Positions 58,461-64,000 of a DNA stretch of 64,000 bases are shown here, in pieces. The notes under the pieces were generated by a model, which searched no databases, was not told where the DNA came from, and saw only the letters and a list, made by a program, of their open reading frames with translations. This stretch comes from Streptomyces sp. L-9-10 (GTDB lineage: Bacteria > Actinomycetota > Actinomycetes > Streptomycetales > Streptomycetaceae). The first letter of the stretch is position 1, and each line of letters starts with the position of its first letter. The position numbers and the translations under genes are program-made. Location: NCBI RefSeq assembly GCF_004151105.1, contig NZ_PHRF01000056.1, positions 25,362-89,361 of the forward strand, read 5' to 3'.

Positions 58461-61058
58461 GTGAAGGCAATCCGTCGGTTCACCGTCCGCCCCGTCCTGC
58501 CCGAACCACTCCAACCGCTCAGCGACCTCGCCCGCAATCTGCGCTGGTCCTGGCATACAGAGACCCGTGAACTCTTCGAATCCGCCGACCCCGCCGGCTG
58601 GCGGGCCACCGGCCGCGATCCCGTACGGCTGCTCGGGGCGGTGTCCGCCGCGCGCCTCGCCGAGCTGGCCGGGGACCGCCCCTTCCTGGACCGGCTGACC
58701 GCCGCCGCGGCCGGTCTCGACACCTATCTGCACGGCGATCACTGGTACCAGGAACGGGTGGGCCAGGGCGCCGAGCTGCCCGCGGCCATTGGCTATTTCT
58801 CGCCGGAGTTCGGGGTCACCGCGGCCCTGCCGCAGTACTCCGGCGGCCTCGGCATCCTCGCCGGCGACCATCTCAAGGCCGCCAGCGATCTCGGCGTACC
58901 GCTGATCGGCGTCGGGCTGCTCTACCGGCACGGCTACTTCCGCCAGTCGCTCTCCCGGGACGGCTGGCAGCAGGAGCAGTATCCGCTCCTCGATCCCAAC
59001 GAACTCCCGGTGACACTGCTGCGCGAGCCGGACGGCACCCCCGCCCGGATCGCTCTCACCCTGCCGGGACGCCGCTCGCTGCGCGCCTGCGTCTGGCAGG
59101 CGCAGGTCGGGCGGGTCCCGCTGCTGATGCTCGACTCGGACGTCGAGGAGAACGGGCCGGCCGAACGCGAGGTCACCGACCGGCTGTACGGCGGCGGCAG
59201 CGAACACCGCCTCCTCCAGGAGATGCTGCTCGGCATCGGCGGGGTCCGGGCGGTCCGTACGTACTGCCGGCTCACCGGCCACCCCGCGCCCGAGGTGTTC
59301 CACACCAACGAGGGCCATGCCGGATTCCTCGGCCTGGAGCGCATCGGCGAGCTGGTGGCGACCGGCCTCGGATTCGAGGCGTCCCTGGAAGCCGTCCGGG
59401 CCGGCACGGTCTTCACCACCCACACCCCGGTGCCCGCCGGGATCGACCGCTTCGACCGCGAGCTGGTGGCCCGCCACTTCGGGGACGACGGCGAACTGCC
59501 CGGTGTGCCCGCCGAGCGCGTGCTCGGACTCGGCACGGAGACCTACCCGGGCGGCGAGCCGAACCTCTTCAACATGGCCGCGATGGGGCTGCGGCTCGCC
59601 CAGCGCGCCAACGGCGTCTCCACCCTGCACGGCGCCGTCAGCCGTCAGATGTTCGCCGGGCTCTGGCCCGGCTTCGACCCGTCGGAGGTGCCCATCACCT
59701 CCGTGACCAACGGGGTGCACGCACCGACCTGGGTGGCTCCCGAGATGGCCCGCCTCGGCGACGCCGAGCGTGTCCCGGACGCCGATGTCTGGGCCGTACG
59801 GCGCGCCCTGCGCGAGCAGTTGGTGGCCGAGGTGCGCACGCGCCTGCACGCCTCCTGGCGCCAGCGCGGTGCCGAGGCCGCCGAGCTGGGCTGGATCGAC
59901 GGCGTCCTCGACCCGGACGTCCTCACCATCGGCTTCGCCCGCCGGGTCCCCTCGTACAAGCGCCTCACGCTCATGCTGCGTGACCGCGAGCGGCTGACGG
60001 ACCTGCTGCTCCACCCCGAGCGGCCGGTCCAGATCGTCGTCGCGGGCAAGGCCCATCCGGCGGACGACGGCGGCAAGCGGCTGGTGCGGGAACTGGTGCG
60101 GTTCGCCGACGATCCGCGGGTGCGGCACCGCATCGTCTTCCTGCCCGACTACGGGATGGGCATGGCCCAGAAGCTCTACCCCGGCTGTGATGTCTGGCTG
60201 AACAATCCGCTGCGGCCCCTGGAGGCGTGCGGCACCAGCGGAATGAAGGCCGCGCTCAACGGCTGTCTCAACCTGTCCGTCCTGGACGGCTGGTGGGACG
60301 AGTGGTTCGAACCGGACTTCGGCTGGGCCATCCCCACCGCCGACGGCTCGGCCGCCGACGAGAACCGCCGGGACGAACTGGAGGCGAACGCGCTCTACGA
60401 ACTGATCGAGGACCGCGTCGCCCCCCGCTTCTACGACCGCGGCGGGAGCGGACTGCCGGACCGCTGGATCGAGATGGTCCGGCGCACGCTGGTGTCCCTC
60501 GGGCCCAAGGTGCTCGCGGGACGGATGGTGCGTGAGTATGTGGAGCGGCTGTACGCCCCGGCCGCCGCCGCCCATCGCGCGCTGGACGCCGGCACCGCCT
60601 CGGAGCTGGCGGCCTGGAAGTACCGCACGCGCACGCTCTGGCCGTATGTGTCGGTCGACCATGTCGAGGCGGTCGCGGCGACCGGCGCCGGCGGCGGGGC
60701 GGGCGGCGGAGGTGCGGGCGGTGGCGCCGAGCTGGGCTCCACGCTCTCGCTGCGGGTGAGCGTCGGCCTCGGCGAACTGCGGCCGGAGGATGTGGACGTG
60801 CAGGCGGTCGCGGGGAGGGTGGGCTCCGACGACACGATCGTGGACGCCCAGACCTTCCCGCTCAAGCCGGCCGGCGGGCCCGACCTGGACGGCCGCTGGG
60901 TGTACGAGGGTCCGCTCGCCCTGGACCGTACGGGCCCGTACGGCTATACGGTCCGGGTGCTGCCCGCCCATCCGCTGCTCGCCACCAGCGCGGATCTGGG
61001 GCTGGTCACGCTGCCGACGGAGGCGACGGGGGAGGGCGCGGGCGTGCTGATGCGGTGA
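58461..61058 (+). CDS. glgP: Alpha-glucan (glycogen) phosphorylase
   Basis: 865 residues from GTG 58461 (VKAIRRFTVRPVLPEPLQPLSDLARNLRWSW). Releases glucose 1-phosphate from alpha-glucan. Shorter-family features: IGYFSPEFGVTAALPQYSGGLGILAGDHLKAASDLG, HTNEGHAGFLGLERI, VTNGVHAPTWVAPEM, GFARRVPSYKRLTLMLRD, and the pyridoxal-phosphate Lys in EACGTSGMKAALNGCLNLSVLDGWWDEW. A Gly/Ala-rich linker (~740-755) precedes a beta C-terminal domain. It is divergent from glgE, giving the break-down arm of the same glucan cycle. Confidence 0.93.
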   Translation: MKAIRRFTVRPVLPEPLQPLSDLARNLRWSWHTETRELFESADPAGWRATGRDPVRLLGAVSAARLAELAGDRPFLDRLTAAAAGLDTYLHGDHWYQERVGQGAELPAAIGYFSPEFGVTAALPQYSGGLGILAGDHLKAASDLGVPLIGVGLLYRHGYFRQSLSRDGWQQEQYPLLDPNELPVTLLREPDGTPARIALTLPGRRSLRACVWQAQVGRVPLLMLDSDVEENGPAEREVTDRLYGGGSEHRLLQEMLLGIGGVRAVRTYCRLTGHPAPEVFHTNEGHAGFLGLERIGELVATGLGFEASLEAVRAGTVFTTHTPVPAGIDRFDRELVARHFGDDGELPGVPAERVLGLGTETYPGGEPNLFNMAAMGLRLAQRANGVSTLHGAVSRQMFAGLWPGFDPSEVPITSVTNGVHAPTWVAPEMARLGDAERVPDADVWAVRRALREQLVAEVRTRLHASWRQRGAEAAELGWIDGVLDPDVLTIGFARRVPSYKRLTLMLRDRERLTDLLLHPERPVQIVVAGKAHPADDGGKRLVRELVRFADDPRVRHRIVFLPDYGMGMAQKLYPGCDVWLNNPLRPLEACGTSGMKAALNGCLNLSVLDGWWDEWFEPDFGWAIPTADGSAADENRRDELEANALYELIEDRVAPRFYDRGGSGLPDRWIEMVRRTLVSLGPKVLAGRMVREYVERLYAPAAAAHRALDAGTASELAAWKYRTRTLWPYVSVDHVEAVAATGAGGGAGGGGAGGGAELGSTLSLRVSVGLGELRPEDVDVQAVAGRVGSDDTIVDAQTFPLKPAGGPDLDGRWVYEGPLALDRTGPYGYTVRVLPAHPLLATSADLGLVTLPTEATGEGAGVLMR

Positions 61059-61076
61059 GGTGTGCGTACGCGCGCC

Positions 61077-61106
61077 GGGGCCGGACATCTCCGGGTGTCC
61101 GGCCCC
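61077..61106 (+). terminator. glgP terminator hairpin
   Basis: GGGGCCGGACA pairs with TGTCCGGCCCC: 11-bp perfect stem, 8-nt loop, 18 bp after the stop codon. Confidence 0.65.
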
Positions 61107-61282
61107 TTGCCGTGCGGGGCCGGCGGGTGTCCCACCGCCGTGCATCGTCCAATGGTCCAGACCTTGACGTGTCCATGGGATGGTTCTACGTTCCTCACTC
61201 AACAACGGGTTCACAACTCAAGCCCGCATTCATGTGGGTGAATCGAGTTGGGGAACGTCCAGCGACCGGAAGGCACCCCCAC

Positions 61283-62518
61283 ATGCGCCCCGGATCCATC
61301 CCGAGAGTCCTCGGACTCGCCACCGCTCTCGCCGGCGTACTCAGCGCCGCCTTCATGGCACCTGCCTCCGCCGAGAAGGCGCCGGACGCCGCACCGGCCA
61401 AGCCCGCCACCGCCGCGGTCGCCGCCGCGCCCGCCAGCTTCACCCACCCCGGGGTGAACCTCAACACCGCCCAACTCGACTTCATCCGCGGCAAGGTGCA
61501 GGCCGGGGCGCAGCCCTGGAAGAGCGCCTACGACCAGATGATGGCGAGCAAGTACGCCAGCCTCTCGCGCACGGCCAAGCCCCGCGCGGTCGTCGAGTGC
61601 GGCTCGTACTCCAACCCCAACAACGGCTGCACCGACGAGCGCGAGGACGCGATCGCCGCGTACACCGACGCCCTCGCCTGGTACATCACACGCGACGACC
61701 GCTACGCGCAGAAGGCGATCCAGCTCATGGACGCCTGGTCCAACTCCATCAAGGACCACACCAACAGCAACGCCCCGCTCCAGACCGGCTGGGCCGGATC
61801 CTCGTGGCCCAAGGCCGCCGAGATCATCAAGCATGTGTACGGGAACTGGCCGAACGCCGGCCGGTTCAGCACGATGCTGCGCACTGTCTACCTGCCCGAG
61901 ATCATCAACGGCTCCAACTCCAACGGCAACTGGGAGCTGACGATGATGGAGGCGGCGGTCAGCATCTCCGTCTTCCTCGATGACGGCGCGAGCTACGACA
62001 AGGCGATCAGCAAGTACCTCGTCCGCGTGCCCGCCTACATCTATCTCTCCTCCGACGGCGCGCTGCCCAAGACCGTCCCGAGCCAGAACCTCAACACCCG
62101 GGACAAGATCGTCAGTTACTGGCAGGGCCAGGGGACGTTCATCACCGGGCTGACCCAGGAGACCTGCCGCGACTTCGTGCACACCGGCTACGGCATCTCG
62201 TCCGTCGGCCATGTCTACGAGACCGCGCGCCTCCAGGGCCAGGACCTGTTCCCGCAGGTCGGCGAGCGGCTGCGGCAGGCGCTGGGCTTCCAGGCCAAGT
62301 ACGAGCTCCAGGCCGAGCCCGTACCGTCCTCGCTCTGCGGCGGCAGTGTGGTGCGCGGCCTCGGGCCGATCACCGAGGTCGGCTACAACGCGCTCAACAC
62401 CCGGCTGGGCTACGCGATGACCAACACCCAGCGGCTCACGGAGCAGCAGCGGCCGTCGGGGACGAACAACCTGTTCGTGGCCTGGGAGACGCTGACGAAC
62501 GCGAGCAATCCCAACTAG
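61283..62518 (+). CDS. Secreted alginate lyase-like protein
   Basis: 411 residues from ATG 61283. Signal peptide VLGLATALAGVLSAAFMAPASA, then an Ala/Pro linker. The catalytic (alpha/alpha) barrel region resembles the alginate_lyase family (PL5-like): LDFIRGKVQAGAQPWKSAYDQMMAS, AIAAYTDALAWYITRDDRYAQKAIQLMDAWSN, GWAGSSWPKAAEIIKHVY, NSNGNWELTMMEAAVSISVFLDD and FVHTGYGISSVGHVYETARLQG. A conserved Asn-Trp-Glu and His-Thr-Gly-Tyr are likely active-site blocks. The true polymer could be alginate or another uronate. It ends in a palindrome shared with the convergent kinase. Confidence 0.82.
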   Translation: MRPGSIPRVLGLATALAGVLSAAFMAPASAEKAPDAAPAKPATAAVAAAPASFTHPGVNLNTAQLDFIRGKVQAGAQPWKSAYDQMMASKYASLSRTAKPRAVVECGSYSNPNNGCTDEREDAIAAYTDALAWYITRDDRYAQKAIQLMDAWSNSIKDHTNSNAPLQTGWAGSSWPKAAEIIKHVYGNWPNAGRFSTMLRTVYLPEIINGSNSNGNWELTMMEAAVSISVFLDDGASYDKAISKYLVRVPAYIYLSSDGALPKTVPSQNLNTRDKIVSYWQGQGTFITGLTQETCRDFVHTGYGISSVGHVYETARLQGQDLFPQVGERLRQALGFQAKYELQAEPVPSSLCGGSVVRGLGPITEVGYNALNTRLGYAMTNTQRLTEQQRPSGTNNLFVAWETLTNASNPN

Positions 62519-62526
62519 GGCCCTAG
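62515..62526. terminator. Palindrome spanning both convergent stop codons
   Basis: CTAGGGCCCTAG is a 12-bp perfect palindrome that contains the TAG stops of the lyase-like gene and of the convergent kinase. Its stem is short; termination here is uncertain. Confidence 0.3.
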
Positions 62527-64000
62527 CGGCTGCTCGGCAGGCGGTTCTCCTCGTTGTCGACATCGACGACGACCGCCTTGTCCGACAGTCGGCCGTCCTT
62601 GAAGCACAGCCGGTACAGCGGAGTCGCGTCCCACCTCTCGGTCCGGTAGTACTCGCAGGTGCCGGCCCCGGTGGGCTCGGGGCCGACACCTTCGGGCCGG
62701 CCGTCCACCGTGTAGCCGGGCAGCAGCGTCCGGGCCTGGGCGCGGGTGTCGCCGATGCTCAGGCGGTCGAAGTGCTCGCGGTCCAGGACGGAGCGTGACG
62801 TGGCGTAGAAGTCGAAGGCCACCATCAGCACACCGAGGACGGCGACCGCCGCCACCGGGGCCACGATCGCCTGCCGCAGTCCCCGCCGTACCCGCTGTCT
62901 GGCCCGGTCCAACTCCTGCGCGGAGGTGGGCGCCCCGGGCCCGGCGGCGGGTACCGGTGTGTGGCGGGCCGCCAGCGGCAGCCGCGCGCTCACCTCGAAA
63001 CCGCCGTCGGCGGCCGGGCCGTGGGTGAGGGTCCCGCCGACGAGCCGTACCCGCTCGTCCAGGCCCACCAGCCCCGTACCGCCGGAGGCCGGGGCCGGCG
63101 ACCCGTCCTCGGGGCGCGAGTTGACCACGGCGACCGTGACCGACTCCTCGTCCCGTACGAGCCGTACCGCCACCCGCGCGCCCGGTGCGTGCTTGGCGGC
63201 GTTGGTCAGCGCCTCCTGCGTCACCCGGTACACCGCGCGGTCCGTCATCGGCGCGAGCGGGGACCGGGGCCCCGACTCGGTCAGTGTCACCTCCACCCCC
63301 GAGTCCGCGGCTCGTTCGACGAGCGCGGCCACCGACTCACCGGCGGGCGAGGTCGGCGCCGCCTCCCCGTCGGCGCGCAGGACGCCGATGATGTCCCGCA
63401 GACGGGCGGTGGCGTCGGCGGCGGCCTGGCGCACCTCCCCCGCGGCCGTCTGCTGCCGGTCACCGAGCGCGGGATCGACCTCCAGCGCGGCGGCCCGTAC
63501 GGCGATCAGCGCCAGATCGTGCCCCAGCGAGTCATGCATGTCCCCGGCGATCCGCGACCGCTCGCGCAGCCGCTCCCGGTCCGCGACCGCCCGCTGCTCG
63601 CGCTCCATCCGGTCGGCGAGCTGCCAGCCCGCGCCCACCAGTTCCGCGTACTGCCGTACGTACCGGCCCACCAGCCAGGGCACGACGACCGCGAAGAGCA
63701 GGGTGCTCAGGAAGGTGAACCAGCTCCACAGACCGTCGTCGGCGACGGACGACAGCACCAGACCGGCCGCGGCGATCGCCGCGAAGGTGTGCGGCGCCGG
63801 CCGGGCCCGCGCCGCACGGCGGCCCGACAGATAGCCGAAGACGACCAGCGCCATGGTGTACGAGACGGTGAACAGTTCCGCGTTCACGGTGGCGCTCAGT
63901 GCCACCGCGATACCGAGCGAGACCAGCGGCCAGGCGCGGCAGAGCAGGACGGCGACGCCCAGGAGCCCCACTCCGAGGACGACCGACCAGGGGGAGCGAC
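62523..64000 (-). CDS. NarL/DesK-type sensor histidine kinase with C-terminal membrane-anchored extension (5' end outside window)
   Basis: The frame is open to the window edge, so the first residues are missing. Visible order (from GTG 63971): membrane segments (~1-110), coiled linker, His box RIAGDMHDSLGHDLALIAVRAAALE, ATPase with VTQEALTNAAKHAPGARV and GGTGLVGLDERVRLVGGTL. The kinase then does not stop: after RARQRVRRGLRQ a new hydrophobic segment (IVAPVAAVAVLGVLMVAFDFY) leads to ~90 residues (FDRLSIGDTRAQARTLLPGY, CEYYRTERWDATPLYRLCFKDGRLSDKAVVVD) like a BamE/SmpA-type fold. The partner response regulator is not in the window. Confidence 0.8.
   Translation of the reverse strand, partial: RSPWSVVLGVGLLGVAVLLCRAWPLVSLGIAVALSATVNAELFTVSYTMALVVFGYLSGRRAARARPAPHTFAAIAAAGLVLSSVADDGLWSWFTFLSTLLFAVVVPWLVGRYVRQYAELVGAGWQLADRMEREQRAVADRERLRERSRIAGDMHDSLGHDLALIAVRAAALEVDPALGDRQQTAAGEVRQAAADATARLRDIIGVLRADGEAAPTSPAGESVAALVERAADSGVEVTLTESGPRSPLAPMTDRAVYRVTQEALTNAAKHAPGARVAVRLVRDEESVTVAVVNSRPEDGSPAPASGGTGLVGLDERVRLVGGTLTHGPAADGGFEVSARLPLAARHTPVPAAGPGAPTSAQELDRARQRVRRGLRQAIVAPVAAVAVLGVLMVAFDFYATSRSVLDREHFDRLSIGDTRAQARTLLPGYTVDGRPEGVGPEPTGAGTCEYYRTERWDATPLYRLCFKDGRLSDKAVVVDVDNEENRLPSSR

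Noticed and set aside
58389..61214. 941-codon minus-strand frame opposite glgP
   Set aside because: Antisense to a complete phosphorylase; no ribosome site or domain.
1..64000. tRNA, rRNA, riboswitch, insertion sequence or prophage genes
   Set aside because: No tRNA-like cloverleaf, no transposase/integrase motif and no conserved riboswitch core was recognised by eye; small RNAs cannot be excluded.

Overview
This is a high-GC chromosome window from an actinomycete, almost certainly a Streptomyces. Support for that: strong G/C at third codon positions, frequent GTG/TTG starts and ATGA/GTGA gene overlaps, the GlxA/GH6 (csl) pair, the GlgE maltosyltransferase operon, DUF6230/DUF6114 secreted proteins, an HGxxPAAW-type membrane protein, and sugar ABC importers without their own ATPase. 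I see no rRNA, tRNA, CRISPR array, transposase, integrase or att-like repeat. The window reads as a chromosomal arm/core segment, not a mobile island.

Layout. 1-1.8 kb: end of the radical copper oxidase GlxA facing a GH6 endoglucanase (polysaccharide/morphology locus). 1.9-4.2 kb: divergent ArsR-type regulator and MFS exporter around a perfect operator-like palindrome. 4.3-7 kb: MarR regulator, DUF3817 membrane protein and isobutyryl-CoA mutase large subunit IcmA. 7.1-10.1 kb: MarR regulator with a DrrAB-like ABC exporter, then a TetR regulator. 10.2-14.5 kb: YbbN-like thioredoxin and a three-gene secreted/membrane cluster (DUF6230, DUF6114, low-complexity secreted protein). 14.8-19.9 kb: FG-GAP secreted protein followed by a 1283-residue secreted coiled-coil protein with a small basic C-terminal domain, overlapped by a small acidic gene. 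This has the layout of a polymorphic toxin and its immunity protein. 20-26.4 kb: pyruvate kinase, acetate kinase, phosphotransacetylase and 6-phosphofructokinase (glycolysis and overflow acetate). 26.4-33.6 kb: sugar ABC importer, then a CitA/CitB-type two-component system divergent from a DctA dicarboxylate symporter. 33.8-40 kb: cytochrome P450, maltokinase-cap-like protein, NUDIX, small membrane protein, MarR, GH16 beta-glucanase under a LacI-type operator, and a MerR-thioredoxin operon. 40.1-45.1 kb: DUF2848 protein, MHS-family transporter and nitrilase-type amidohydrolase, linked to a GntR regulator by a shared palindromic operator; an NLP/NPP1 secreted protein lies between. 45.3-49.6 kb: HelD-like RNA polymerase helicase, TetR and a GT-B glycosyltransferase. 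49.7-61.1 kb: the glycogen/trehalose/alpha-glucan locus glgE-treS-mak-glgB with divergent glgP. 61.3-64 kb: secreted alginate-lyase-like protein and a truncated sensor kinase with an unusual C-terminal extension.

How it works together: the window is rich in carbon flow. Extracellular polysaccharide enzymes (GH6, GH16, alginate-lyase-like) and sugar/dicarboxylate importers sit beside glycolytic and acetate genes and the trehalose -> maltose -> maltose-1-phosphate -> alpha-glucan pathway (TreS, Mak, GlgE, GlgB) with GlgP for breakdown. The best candidates for undescribed biology are the secreted toxin/immunity-like pair, the GntR regulon with repeated half-sites, and the DUF6230/DUF6114 cluster whose upstream region carries three TTAC-type palindromes. 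Function calls rest on motif recognition by eye; no database search was run.
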